A stretch of DNA of 28,105 bases from JAIOIW01 sp050304175. GTDB lineage: Bacteria > Pseudomonadota > Alphaproteobacteria > Rhizobiales > Rhizobiaceae. The DNA lies in assembly GCA_050304175.1 (NCBI GenBank), contig JBNLDE010000080.1, forward strand, positions 1 through 28,105, written 5' to 3'. The translations under genes and the position numbers were made by a program. Numbering within the stretch: the stretch's first letter is position 1; the number at the start of each line of letters is the position of its first letter. Shown in pieces: positions 7,989-16,095 of this stretch. The notes under the pieces were generated by a model. It worked only from the letters and a program-made list of their open reading frames with translations. It was not told the origin of the DNA and did not search any database.

Positions 7989-8903
7989 TCAGTTGCCGAT
8001 GTGCCGCCGTCCTTTCGCCTCGGCGAACTGGACCTGCCGTTGACGCTCGGCGTATCGCTTGCGGTCCGCCTCGCTGCGCGAGTCGTGGCAGTGCGGGCAC
8101 GAAACGCCTTCCTCGTAGAGTGGCGACGCCCGTTCCTCGACAGTCAGCGGATGGCGGCAGGCGCGGCACAACTCGGCCTTGCCCGGCTCCAGCCCGTGAC
8201 CGACGGAGACCCGCTCGTCGAACACGAAGCACTCGCCCCGCCACAGGCTTTCCTCCGGCGGCACGTCCTCGAGATATTTCAGAATGCCGCCCTTGAGGTG
8301 ATAGACCTCGCCGAGGCCGAGCGAGCGGACATAGGCTGTCGCCTTCTCGCACCGTATGCCGCCGGTGCAGAACATCGCCACCTTTTTGCCGGCGAGGAGA
8401 TTGTGGTTGCGCTCGACCCATTCCGGAAACTCGCGGAACGTGGCGGTGTGCGGATCGATCGCTCGCTCGAATGTGCCGATCGCGATTTCATAATCGTTGC
8501 GGGTGTCGACGACGACCGTGTCTTCGTCGGCGATCAGCGCGTTCCAGTCACCCGGCTCGACATAGGCCCCGGTACCCTCCAGAGGATCGATATCGCTGAT
8601 CCCCATGGTCACGATCTCCTTTTTCAGCCGCACCTTCATGCGATGAAACGGCATGGAGTCCGCGTGCGAATACTTGATCTCGGCGCCCTCGAGTTCCGGC
8701 ATGGCGGCAAGCCAGGCGACGAGTACATCGATGCCCGCGGCAGGTCCGGCGACGGTTCCGTTGATCCCTTCGCGGGCGAGTAGCAGCGTGCCCTTGATCC
8801 CCTCTTTCAGGCACAGCTCCACAAGCGGCTCGCGCAGTTCGGCGAACTGCGGCAACCGGCAGAAGCGGTACAGCGCGGCGATTTTGACGGGCACATCGGA
8901 CAT
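7989..8903 (-). CDS. trhO: tRNA uridine(34) hydroxylase TrhO (rhodanese family)
   Basis: 304-aa member of the YceA/UPF0176 family. TrhO performs oxygen-dependent hydroxylation at wobble U34 of certain tRNAs, an early step toward 5-carboxymethoxy- or methoxyuridine. Visible parts are an N-terminal alpha/beta domain (1-95, with LLAREGINGTVAG), a rhodanese domain (about 115-210) with the catalytic-loop cysteine C179 in MFCTGGIRCEK, and a Cys-rich C-terminal tail (CRACRHPL and CPHCHD). Start at 8903 (MSDVPVKIAALYRF) is preferred over an upstream in-frame codon 12 residues earlier, because that extension is only Arg-rich. Ribosome-binding site is weak. Confidence 0.92.
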   Translation of the reverse strand: MSDVPVKIAALYRFCRLPQFAELREPLVELCLKEGIKGTLLLAREGINGTVAGPAAGIDVLVAWLAAMPELEGAEIKYSHADSMPFHRMKVRLKKEIVTMGISDIDPLEGTGAYVEPGDWNALIADEDTVVVDTRNDYEIAIGTFERAIDPHTATFREFPEWVERNHNLLAGKKVAMFCTGGIRCEKATAYVRSLGLGEVYHLKGGILKYLEDVPPEESLWRGECFVFDERVSVGHGLEPGKAELCRACRHPLTVEERASPLYEEGVSCPHCHDSRSEADRKRYAERQRQVQFAEAKGRRHIGN

Positions 8904-8940
8904 GCGCCTGCGTCTAGGCCGAAGTTGCCCGCGTTGCAAG

Positions 8941-8967
8941 ATCGGCCATCCGGTCCGGATGGCCGAT
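8941..8967. terminator. Perfect 13-bp hairpin between the MAPEG gene and trhO
   Basis: ATCGGCCATCCGG-T-CCGGATGGCCGAT, 13-bp perfect arms with a single unpaired base. It follows the MAPEG stop by 17 bp on the minus strand and precedes trhO by about 37 bp. No T-tract follows, so it may be a Rho-assisted end, a processing or stabilising hairpin, or an operator. Confidence 0.45.
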
Positions 8968-8984
8968 ACGGCTTTCAGGCCGGC

Positions 8985-9377
8985 TTAAAGAACGGCGAGC
9001 GCCATCATTGCCAGACCGACAATGCCCACTGCCCACACGCCCGTGCGCAAATAGGGAATGCCGATCAGGTAGACCGGCCAGTAGACCAGGCGCGCCCAGA
9101 AGAAGACCGCAGCGCCCGTTGTCGCCTGACCATCGGCCTTTCCGGCAAAATAGGCGGCGGCGGCGAGTGCGATGAAAAGAACAAAGCTTTCAATCATGTT
9201 GTGTGCCGCCCGCTCGGCGCGGCCTACAAACGGCGCCACTTCTTCGTCATGTTCGTGATTGCCCATCATGGCCACGAGCCCTGAAGGGGTCCAAGCCTTG
9301 TACCGGGCAAGGCCAGCCAGCATGATCATCAGCCACAGCAGTATGGACGACCAGACAAGATAAACTGCGATAGACAT
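8985..9377 (-). CDS. MAPEG-family membrane protein
   Basis: 130-aa integral membrane protein with about four hydrophobic helices: VYLVWSSILLWLMIMLAGL, a helix after HNMIESFVLFIALAAAAYF, WARLVYWPVYLIGIPYLRTG and a last one at VWAVGIVGLAMMALAVL. The RAERAAHNMIESF and ARLVYWPVY motifs are typical of bacterial MAPEG proteins (membrane-associated eicosanoid and glutathione metabolism superfamily). Substrate and role are unknown in bacteria. ATG at 9377 with GGAGGG upstream fixes the start. An in-frame Met four codons earlier lies at or before that ribosome-binding site and is unlikely. Confidence 0.85.
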   Translation of the reverse strand: MSIAVYLVWSSILLWLMIMLAGLARYKAWTPSGLVAMMGNHEHDEEVAPFVGRAERAAHNMIESFVLFIALAAAAYFAGKADGQATTGAAVFFWARLVYWPVYLIGIPYLRTGVWAVGIVGLAMMALAVL

Positions 9378-9448
9378 GGTTCCCTCCATCCTCCCGTTTG
9401 CGGAAGTTATGACAGAGACTAGCTCGATTCTGGCCGGGAGGCCATTAG

Positions 9449-9463
9449 GGAGCCGGCGGCTCC
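9449..9463. repeat. Short hairpin after the GrlR-like gene
   Basis: GGAGCC-GGC-GGCTCC, a 6-bp perfect stem about 20 bp past the stop of the GrlR-like gene on the minus strand. No T-tract follows; it is a possible weak RNA end. Confidence 0.3.
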
Positions 9464-9484
9464 AGCATGGCCCGGGTCGCGATC

Positions 9485-9829
9485 CTAGCCCGCGGAGGGC
9501 AGATCCATGCGCCTGGTCAGCCTGATCTGGAGATCGTATTCCGGCCTGTCGCGGCGGCCGACCGTGCCGTTGATGACGCCATCGCCGACCTTGCCGGTCA
9601 ACACCGTGACGAATTCCTCCTTGGCTTCGCCGTACATGGTGCGCGGCGGTCCGTAGTAATGGACCAGCAGTTCGGCCTCGAACGCGTCCCCGGACAGTTG
9701 GTATGTCCCCATCGTGTATTGCCGGTTGTCGCCGCCGACGACGCGTCCCTTTTCGAAAACGAATATGCCGCGATTGTCCCAGCCGAACGGACCGTAGACC
9801 TCGCCTGTCCATATGCCATCCACCGACAT
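9485..9829 (-). CDS. Small GrlR-like conserved protein
   Basis: 114-aa soluble protein whose pattern (VDGIWTGEVYG, then GIFVFEKGRVVGGDNRQY, GTYQLSG and LLVHYYG, ending with RRMDL) matches the GrlR-like beta-barrel family. That family is named after the GrlR regulator of the enteropathogen LEE type III system, but is widespread in Proteobacteria without type III secretion. The start at 9829 is set by AGGAGGG about 8 bases upstream; an upstream Met 16 codons earlier has no such site. It is divergent from ppk2 with a 119-bp shared control region. No secretion-system gene is nearby, so the regulatory role of GrlR should not be transferred. Actual function unknown. Confidence 0.78.
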   Translation of the reverse strand: MSVDGIWTGEVYGPFGWDNRGIFVFEKGRVVGGDNRQYTMGTYQLSGDAFEAELLVHYYGPPRTMYGEAKEEFVTVLTGKVGDGVINGTVGRRDRPEYDLQIRLTRRMDLPSAG

Positions 9830-9948
9830 TCGAAATCCCTCCTGGAACAACCGGCTGCCGAACCCTACCACTCCCATGCCATAGCCGATATAGTTCCGGT
9901 TCCATTTCGCACCGTCGAGGCAGGCCTACAACAAGGGGAGCGTTGGTC

Positions 9949-10821
9949 ATGGCAGGGAAGTCGGCGAAGGCCAAAGCCGCATCCGCACCGGGCGAAGCCG
10001 GCAACGGCGCGCCGCCTGCGGCACCCAACGGCAATGGCCGGAGCATCAGGCTCAGTACCAAGGTTTACGAAAAGCGGCTCGCCGAATTGCAGGTCGAACT
10101 CGTGAAGCTCCAGGAATGGATCAAGCAGGAAGGGTTGAAGGTCGTCGTCATATTCGAGGGGCGCGACGCGGCCGGCAAGGGCGGCGCCATCAAGCGGATC
10201 ACGCAAAGCCTGAACCCGCGCATTTGCCGCATCGTAGCGCTGGGCACGCCGACCGAGCGCGAAAAGCACCAATGGTATTTCCAGCGCTATGTGCAGCATC
10301 TGCCGACGGCGGGCGAAATGGTTCTGTTCGACCGCTCCTGGTACAACAGGGCCGGCGTCGAGCGGGTTATGGGTTTTTGCACGGATGAGGAATACGAGGA
10401 CTTCCTTCGCTCGTGCCCCGAATTCGAACGCATGCTGGTGCGTTCCGGCATTCTCCTGATCAAGTATTGGTTCTCGGTCAGCGACGAGGAACAGGAACGC
10501 CGCTTCCAGAGGCGCATCGACGACAAGACCAAGCGCTGGAAGCTCTCGCCAATGGACCTGGAATCGCGCAAGCGCTGGGTCGAATATTCGCGGGTCAAGG
10601 ACACGATGTTCGCGCACACCGACATCAAGGAAGCCCCCTGGTTCGTCGTCGAGGCCGACGACAAGAAGCGGGCGCGCCTCAACTGCATCAGCCATTTGCT
10701 CAGCATGATCGCCTATGAAGATCTCACCCCTGGGCCGATCGAGTTGCCGCCTCGGCAAAAAGCCGGCGGCTATGTGCGGCCGCCGATCAGCGAACAGACC
10801 TTCGTGCCCGACGTCAGTTGA
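9949..10821 (+). CDS. ppk2: Polyphosphate kinase 2 (PPK2 family)
   Basis: Cytoplasmic polyphosphate:nucleotide phosphotransferase, 290 aa, which uses polyphosphate to phosphorylate nucleoside diphosphates (class I PPK2), or the reverse. The first about 30 residues are Ala/Gly/Pro-rich. The P-loop kinase fold follows: Walker A GRDAAGKGG (71-79), the conserved GTPTEREKHQWYFQRYV, Walker B/catalytic segment MVLFDRSWYNRAGVERVMGF (from 124), and the lid region RRIDDKTKRWKLSPMDLESR. Length and single domain fit class I. The ATG at 9949 has AAGGGGAG 8 bases upstream; the open frame further upstream overlaps the divergent gene and is rejected. Class assignment from sequence alone is fairly but not fully secure. 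Confidence 0.94.
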   Translation: MAGKSAKAKAASAPGEAGNGAPPAAPNGNGRSIRLSTKVYEKRLAELQVELVKLQEWIKQEGLKVVVIFEGRDAAGKGGAIKRITQSLNPRICRIVALGTPTEREKHQWYFQRYVQHLPTAGEMVLFDRSWYNRAGVERVMGFCTDEEYEDFLRSCPEFERMLVRSGILLIKYWFSVSDEEQERRFQRRIDDKTKRWKLSPMDLESRKRWVEYSRVKDTMFAHTDIKEAPWFVVEADDKKRARLNCISHLLSMIAYEDLTPGPIELPPRQKAGGYVRPPISEQTFVPDVS

Positions 10822-10912
10822 GGCTGCCGGTTCGGGCTTTTCCATATTAACTTATCCACGGCCTCCCGCAGTCCGCGAAAATGGCAGCGCAACCAATCCC
10901 GGAGCGTTTGCC

Positions 10913-11827
10913 ATGATACCCGACACCCTGGTTCCCGTTCTTGCCGCCATCGCCCATGACGCCGGTTTTGAACCCGCCGCCATCCTCGCCATCGCCGACG
11001 TCGAAAGCGGCGGCCGGGTCTTCGCCCGGATTGATGGCCGCAACGAGCCGCTGATCCGGTTCGAGGGCCACTATTTCGATCGCCGCCTGTCGGGTGCCGC
11101 GCGCAACGCTGCCCGCGCCGCGGGGCTTGCCCACCCGGTGGCCGGAAAGGTCGCCAACCCGGCCTCCCAGGCCGCCCGCTGGGCGATGCTGGCCCGCGCC
11201 GCCGAAATAGACGCGAAGGCGGCGTACGAGAGCTGCTCCTGGGGCCTCGGCCAGGTGATGGGCGCCCACTGGGCCTGGCTCGGCTATGCCGGCGTCGAGG
11301 CGCTGGTGGCCGAAGCGCGCGCCGGTGCGGAAGGCCAGTTGCGGTTGATGCTGCGTTTCATCGACAAGGCGGCGCTGGCGCCCGCGATCCGCCGCCGCGA
11401 TTGGCCGGCATTCGCGCGCGGCTACAACGGCCCCGCCTATGCCCGCAATCGCTATCACGCGCGCATCGCCAGGGCTTATGCCCGTTATACCGGACGTGAA
11501 GATCCGAAACGCCCCACCCCTGCAGCGAGCGCCGATACCCTGCGGAGGGGCATGCACGGACCGGCGATCATGGAACTGCAGCGCTCGCTCGGCGCGCTCG
11601 GCTACCCGGTCCGCGCGGATGGCAAGTTTGGGCCGCTGACAGAGAGCGCCGTGCGCCGGTTTCAGCACGATCAGGCGCTCACCGCCGACGGTGTGGCCGG
11701 TCCGTTCACCCGCGCCGCGATGGCCCGCGCCATGCCGCTGTCGCGTTTCGGGGTCACGTGGTGGGAACGGTTGAGAACTTTGTTTTGGTCGCCTTTCGGC
11801 TGGCTGCGCGCGCTCGTTTCGGGTTAG
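10913..11827 (+). CDS. N-acetylmuramidase (phage-endolysin type) with peptidoglycan-binding domain
   Basis: 304-aa predicted muramidase that would cleave the glycan strand of peptidoglycan. The catalytic N-acetylmuramidase domain (DUF3380-like, about 1-195) includes AIADVESGGR with probable catalytic E31, FEGHYFDRRL, SCSWGLGQVMG and YNGPAYARNRYHARIARAY. A PG_binding_1 domain follows (about 208-268, LRRGMHGPAIMELQRSLGAL... ADGKFGPLTESAVRRFQ). The C-terminus is Trp-rich (TWWERLRTLFWSPFGWLRALVSG). No signal peptide is visible, as in phage endolysins that need a holin, yet no phage genes surround it. The ATG at 10913 has GGAG upstream at good spacing. It could be a domesticated endolysin or an autolysin exported by another route. 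Confidence 0.85.
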   Translation: MIPDTLVPVLAAIAHDAGFEPAAILAIADVESGGRVFARIDGRNEPLIRFEGHYFDRRLSGAARNAARAAGLAHPVAGKVANPASQAARWAMLARAAEIDAKAAYESCSWGLGQVMGAHWAWLGYAGVEALVAEARAGAEGQLRLMLRFIDKAALAPAIRRRDWPAFARGYNGPAYARNRYHARIARAYARYTGREDPKRPTPAASADTLRRGMHGPAIMELQRSLGALGYPVRADGKFGPLTESAVRRFQHDQALTADGVAGPFTRAAMARAMPLSRFGVTWWERLRTLFWSPFGWLRALVSG

Positions 11828-11923
11828 TGTCATCCAGCCGGAAACTTGCCGCGCAGCCATGGACACAATCCGTGTGCTCTGATATCCGCAGTTAAATCGA
11901 TTGAAATCCACGCGAGCCAAGAC

Positions 11924-12574
11924 ATGCCTCACGCAAAGAAAACGGAAATCCTGCTGTCGATTCTCGACGCCCAGCCGGTCATTCCCGTCCTGCAGATCGC
12001 CAATCTGGCAGTCGCCGTCCCCCTGGCGCGGGCGCTCGCCCGCGGTGGTCTGCCGGCCGTGGAGATAACGCTGCGCACGCCCGACGCGCTGGATGCGATC
12101 CGCCTCGTCGCCGACGAGGTCGAAGAGGCGATCGTCGGCGCCGGCACGATCCTGTCGCCGCGTCAGTACAACAAGGCGGCGGCGGCCGGTGCGCGGTTCA
12201 TCGTTTCGCCGGGCACCACCATCGAACTCCTCGAAGCAGCGCGCGACAGCGACGTCCCCCTGCTGCCGGGCGCGAGCACGCCGAGCGAAGTGATGTCGAT
12301 GCGCGAGGAAGGATATTCGGTCCTGAAATTCTTTCCCGCCGAGCAATCGGGCGGCGCGCCGTTTCTCAAGGCGCTGGCTTCGCCCCTGGCGGAGATTCGC
12401 TTCTGTCCGACCGGCGGCATCTCCCCCGCCAATGCCCGCGACTATCTGAGCCTTCCCAACGTCATATGCGTCGGCGGTTCATGGGTTGCGCCTGACAAGC
12501 TGGTTGAGGCCGAGGACTGGGACGGTATTACCGAACTGGCTCGTCAGGCGGCGGCACTCACGGCCTCGGCCTGA
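11924..12574 (+). CDS. eda: KDPG aldolase (2-dehydro-3-deoxy-phosphogluconate aldolase)
   Basis: Class I aldolase of the Entner-Doudoroff pathway, splitting 2-keto-3-deoxy-6-phosphogluconate into pyruvate and glyceraldehyde 3-phosphate; 216 aa. Active-site residues are E47 and R51 (VEITLRTPDAL), Schiff-base lysine K135 (YSVLKFFPAEQSGG) and the phosphate-binding CPTGGISPAN. VGAGTI and PGASTPSE are also conserved. The ATG at 11924 gives the normal family N-terminus; an in-frame Met 26 codons upstream would add an unusual extension. The ribosome-binding site is poor. The gene stands alone rather than with edd, and ends 10 bp from the convergent DUF882 gene with no visible terminator between them. 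A related KHG/KDPGal specificity cannot be excluded. Confidence 0.93.
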   Translation: MPHAKKTEILLSILDAQPVIPVLQIANLAVAVPLARALARGGLPAVEITLRTPDALDAIRLVADEVEEAIVGAGTILSPRQYNKAAAAGARFIVSPGTTIELLEAARDSDVPLLPGASTPSEVMSMREEGYSVLKFFPAEQSGGAPFLKALASPLAEIRFCPTGGISPANARDYLSLPNVICVGGSWVAPDKLVEAEDWDGITELARQAAALTASA

Positions 12575-12584
12575 CCGCACCCGA

Positions 12585-14360
12585 TCAGTCCGTCCGTTTG
12601 AACTTCGCGACCGACAGGAAGGTCACGGCGTTGCCGGTAAACCGGTGCGGGTCGCCCTGGCGGAGGTCGTTCGAATTGAATCCGGCCGTGTAAATCTCCG
12701 CCGGCGCCTCGCGGATGCTTTCCGTGGCCAGCGGCGGCCGCGAAGGCAACGGCACCGGCGCGACAGCCAACGCCCAGCGCGCGCTGTCCGCGCTCACCGG
12801 CATCACCCTGGCGCGCGGCTCCGGCCGTGCCTGCGATGCAACCGGACGCGCCGATTTCGGCGTCGTTCTGACATTGCCCAGGACCGCGCTCGCGCGCTGT
12901 TCCTTGGGTGCGCTCAGCATGGCCATGCGCGGCGTCGCCGGCTCTTGCCCGGCGGCGATTTTCAGACGGCCGCTTTTCCCGTCGGTCATGATTTCCGGAC
13001 GCGTGCGCGGTACAACGGAAATCACCCGGCCGCCCTTGTCGCCATTTTCCGGCAGGCCGCTGGCCGTGCGCCGCGGGTTTTCCGCAAAGGCAGCCAGCAC
13101 GGCGATCTGGTCGCGGGCAGGACGGGGCAAGGGCGCCACTGCGGTCAGGCCCGGCGCGATGCTCGCCGTCGCAGCGGGAACGGCGTCGGCTTCCCCGGCG
13201 GCATTGGCTTCCGATTGCGGGCGCGACGACGGCAACGGCACGTTCAGCGCAACAGCGACAGGCAATTCGCCGGCCTCGGGCTCGGCAGCCGCCACGGCCC
13301 GCGGATTGGCGGCCGGCAGCGGTACGACGCCTGGCGACAGTTTGGCGATGATGGCCGCCGGATCGTCGGCCGGCGTTTCGGCTGCAGTCGCCGGAGCAGC
13401 TTCAGCTTCGTTCGAGACGACCGCCACACCCGGCAATTGCTTGCCGGGCTGGGGTGCGGCCTCACGCGGCGCCTGCTTCGGTTTCGCGGCGAAATCGGCG
13501 CTGCTTTCCTCTTCCTCGTCGACCCCGCCGCCGAACAGCGCGGCGAGCAATCCCTTGCCAAAACCGTTTCCGGTGTCTCTGGGTTGCGAGTCATTGCGCG
13601 CGCGCGTCGGAGTGTTGTTCGATGCGACCAGGGTTGTTGTCGAGCGGTCGATCCTGACCGGAGCGCCCTTGCGCCGGCGATATTCGGCCAGCGCCTGCTT
13701 GTAGCCCGGCAGGGGTTTGCCGTCGGTCGGCAGATGCAGCGTCTTCCCGTCCGGGAAAAGACGGACCAGTTCCTTGCGGCTCATGCGCGGCCAGGCACGC
13801 ACATTACCGACATCGAGGTGCACGAAAGGCGACCCGGATCGCGGATAATAACCAACGCCTCCGCCGCCGATCTTGAACCCGATCGCGCGCAGTTTGGAGA
13901 GCGGCACGCCGGGGATGTAGAAGTCCATCGCCTTGCCGAGCATGTGCTGGCTCTTCTTGGCCTGACCGCCGCGCGTGCGCCTCAGCATCTCGTTGGTCGC
14001 CGGCGAACGATAGCCCGAGATGACGTGGATGTATTCGCGCGATCCGGTGCGCCGGTAAGCTTCCCAGACGACGTCGAACAGACGCGGATCCATCTTGGTC
14101 GGCTCGTTTCGCCGCCAGTCGCGCAGAAAGCGGTTGAGCTTCTGTAGGCCGGCCTGCGAATAGCGACCGTTGACCTTGTAGGTGATCTCGGCGCGTTCGC
14201 CGGTGTGCACGTAGTAGAGCTTCAGTGTTCGTTTTTCGGCGCTGGCCTCGCCCGTCGCCGACAGGGCAATCAGCATCGCGGCCAGCAGGCACACAGCCCA
14301 CCGGACCCCCGGCACGCGCGATATCGCACTGTCCCACTTATTCAGTCGTGAAAAGACCAA
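12585..14360 (-). CDS. DUF882 (YcbK-like, M15-type) exported protein with long disordered tail
   Basis: 591-aa exported protein. The signal peptide is at residues 1-41 (WAVCLLAAMLIALSATGEASA, then EKR). A DUF882 peptidase-like domain (about 44-235) has the M15 metal/catalytic pattern H139-x6-D146 (SQHMLGKAMDF) and H181-x-D183 (FVHLDVG). Residues about 250-560 are Ala/Pro/Glu-rich, low complexity and presumably disordered. A short ordered-looking C-terminus (TAGFNSNDLRQGDPHRFTGNAVTFLSVAKF) closes the protein. Homologues act on or near the cell wall, so peptidoglycan cleavage is a reasonable guess but is not proven for DUF882. The only start giving a full signal peptide with basic N-region is a TTG at 14360 with AAGGCGGG just upstream; no earlier ATG is in frame. 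Convergent with eda. Confidence 0.85.
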   Translation of the reverse strand: MVFSRLNKWDSAISRVPGVRWAVCLLAAMLIALSATGEASAEKRTLKLYYVHTGERAEITYKVNGRYSQAGLQKLNRFLRDWRRNEPTKMDPRLFDVVWEAYRRTGSREYIHVISGYRSPATNEMLRRTRGGQAKKSQHMLGKAMDFYIPGVPLSKLRAIGFKIGGGGVGYYPRSGSPFVHLDVGNVRAWPRMSRKELVRLFPDGKTLHLPTDGKPLPGYKQALAEYRRRKGAPVRIDRSTTTLVASNNTPTRARNDSQPRDTGNGFGKGLLAALFGGGVDEEEESSADFAAKPKQAPREAAPQPGKQLPGVAVVSNEAEAAPATAAETPADDPAAIIAKLSPGVVPLPAANPRAVAAAEPEAGELPVAVALNVPLPSSRPQSEANAAGEADAVPAATASIAPGLTAVAPLPRPARDQIAVLAAFAENPRRTASGLPENGDKGGRVISVVPRTRPEIMTDGKSGRLKIAAGQEPATPRMAMLSAPKEQRASAVLGNVRTTPKSARPVASQARPEPRARVMPVSADSARWALAVAPVPLPSRPPLATESIREAPAEIYTAGFNSNDLRQGDPHRFTGNAVTFLSVAKFKRTD

Positions 14361-14580
14361 ATGACCCGCCTTGCAGGCTCGTGTTGTCCCCGGACACTTC
14401 GGCGAGAAGTCGTCCCTTGCCCAAAGTATCAGCCCGAATGGTTAATCGCCGCTTATTGATGCCAATTGCGGTAAGACCATGGCAACATGCTTCCCTCCCC
14501 CGGACTCTCTACCACAGGGTAAACAAAGCACTAACCAGGAAATTTATCGCACCGATCGCGGGTCTGTGAATTGATGTGGA

Positions 14581-16095
14581 TCACGAAGCGAGTTTTTGCA
14601 GCCGGCCCTCGTCGGGCTCGATCCCGAATTCCTTGAGCTTGCGATAGAGGGTCGACCGGCCGATGCCGAGGCGGCGCGCCACCTCGCTCATCTGCCCGCG
14701 ATAATGATCTATCGCAAACAGGATCATCTCGCGTTCGATGTCGGCAAGCATGCGCAACTCGCCACGCTCGTCCAGCGTCCGCAGCGTTCCGCGCGAGAGG
14801 CTCGCCGGCCTGGCCGGCTCGACGGTGGGCTCCGTGCGCTCCACCGGCCCGGGGCTGACCTGCGCCGGTTCTTCCGGCGATCCAAGGACGCTCGCCAGAT
14901 CGATCCCGTCAACCTGGGCGCGGATCTGCGGAAACTCCTCGGCCGTCAGAACCTCGCCCTCGGCCAGCACCATCGCCCTGAAGATCGCGTTCTCCAGTTG
15001 GCGGATATTGCCCGGCCAGTCATAGGCCCTGAGGATCGCCAGTGCAGCGTCGTCGATGCCGGAGACTGCATTGCCGGTTTTTTCATCGGCGAACTGCTTG
15101 ATGAAGTAGTCAGCCAGCAGCGGAATGTCGTCCCGGCGCTCGCGCAACGGCGGCACACGGATCGGGAAAACATTGAGACGATAGAACAGGTCCTCGCGGA
15201 AACTGCCATCGCGTACCGCCTGCAAAAGATCGCGGTGCGTCGCCGAAATGATACGAATATCAACCTTTTGCGACTTTTTCCCGCCGACGGGATCGACCTC
15301 GCCCTCCTGCACCGCGCGCAGCAGCTTGACCTGTGCGTCCAGCGGCAAATCGCCGATCTCGTCGAGAAACAGCGTCCCGCCATTGGCCTCGACGAACTTG
15401 CCGACATGCTTGTCGGTGGCGCCCGTGAACGACCCTTTTTCATGGCCGAACAGGATGCTCTCGACCAGGTTTTCGGGAATGGCGCCGCAATTAACGGTGA
15501 CGAACGGACCACCGCTGCGATTGCCCGAACCGCGGATCGCCCGGGCGACCAGTTCCTTGCCGACGCCCGACTCGCCTTCGACCATGATCGGTATGTTCGA
15601 GGCTGCCGCCTTGCGGGCAAGTTGCAACACGCGGTCCATCGTTTCCGACCGCGTGACAATGTCCTTGAAGGTGATTGTGCCCACTGCTGGCCGGCGCACC
15701 TTCTTCGACGCGCCTTCCATCTCCTCCACCTTGAGCGCACTCGATACGGCGTTCAGGAGGCGGTCCGGCGAAACCGGCTTGACCACGAAATCGAAAGCGC
15801 CGGCACGCATAGCCCCTATAACGGTGTCGATGCCACCTTTCGCCGTCTGCACGATGACCGGCGCTTCCATCGCCTGCGCGCGCATCGACTTGAGGACCGA
15901 CAGGCCGTCCAGGTCGGGCATGACCAGGTCGAGCACGACAGCCGCGACATCGCCGCCGTCCGGCCCGGTCAACAGCTTCAGCGCCGCCTCGCCGCCCTCG
16001 GCCTGCAATACTCTGTAACCAAATTTGACCAACGCGGCCTCTGCAAGGCGGCGCTGGACAGGATCGTCGTCAACGACAAGTATCGTTCTGGTCAT
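14581..16095 (-). CDS. Orphan sigma-54-dependent response regulator
   Basis: 504-aa NtrC-family regulator. The receiver domain (about 1-120) has acidic residues at 9-11 and phospho-acceptor D56 (VVLDLVMPDLDG). The AAA+ domain has Walker A GESGVGKE (174-181), GSFTGA (221-226, a common variant of GAFTGA) and a Walker B with LFLDEIGDLP. A Pro/Glu-rich linker (about 400-440) leads to a Fis-type HTH (about 469-495, MSEVARRLGIGRSTLYRKLK). The ATG at 16095 begins directly with MTRTILVVDDDP; a TTG 25 codons earlier would add residues not normal for a receiver domain. No kinase gene is adjacent, so its signal is unknown. It is divergent from the M3 peptidase gene with a 101-bp gap. I could not see a matching sigma-54 promoter nearby. 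Confidence 0.9.
   Translation of the reverse strand: MTRTILVVDDDPVQRRLAEAALVKFGYRVLQAEGGEAALKLLTGPDGGDVAAVVLDLVMPDLDGLSVLKSMRAQAMEAPVIVQTAKGGIDTVIGAMRAGAFDFVVKPVSPDRLLNAVSSALKVEEMEGASKKVRRPAVGTITFKDIVTRSETMDRVLQLARKAAASNIPIMVEGESGVGKELVARAIRGSGNRSGGPFVTVNCGAIPENLVESILFGHEKGSFTGATDKHVGKFVEANGGTLFLDEIGDLPLDAQVKLLRAVQEGEVDPVGGKKSQKVDIRIISATHRDLLQAVRDGSFREDLFYRLNVFPIRVPPLRERRDDIPLLADYFIKQFADEKTGNAVSGIDDAALAILRAYDWPGNIRQLENAIFRAMVLAEGEVLTAEEFPQIRAQVDGIDLASVLGSPEEPAQVSPGPVERTEPTVEPARPASLSRGTLRTLDERGELRMLADIEREMILFAIDHYRGQMSEVARRLGIGRSTLYRKLKEFGIEPDEGRLQKLAS

Noticed and set aside
10913..11827. Prophage remnant suggested by the endolysin-like gene
   Set aside because: No other phage gene, attachment repeat or composition change is visible; neighbours are housekeeping genes.
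12486..14147. 553-codon plus-strand frame opposite the DUF882 gene
   Set aside because: No recognisable domain and extreme Arg content; the minus strand encodes a signal peptide and the conserved HxxxxxxD/HxD motifs.
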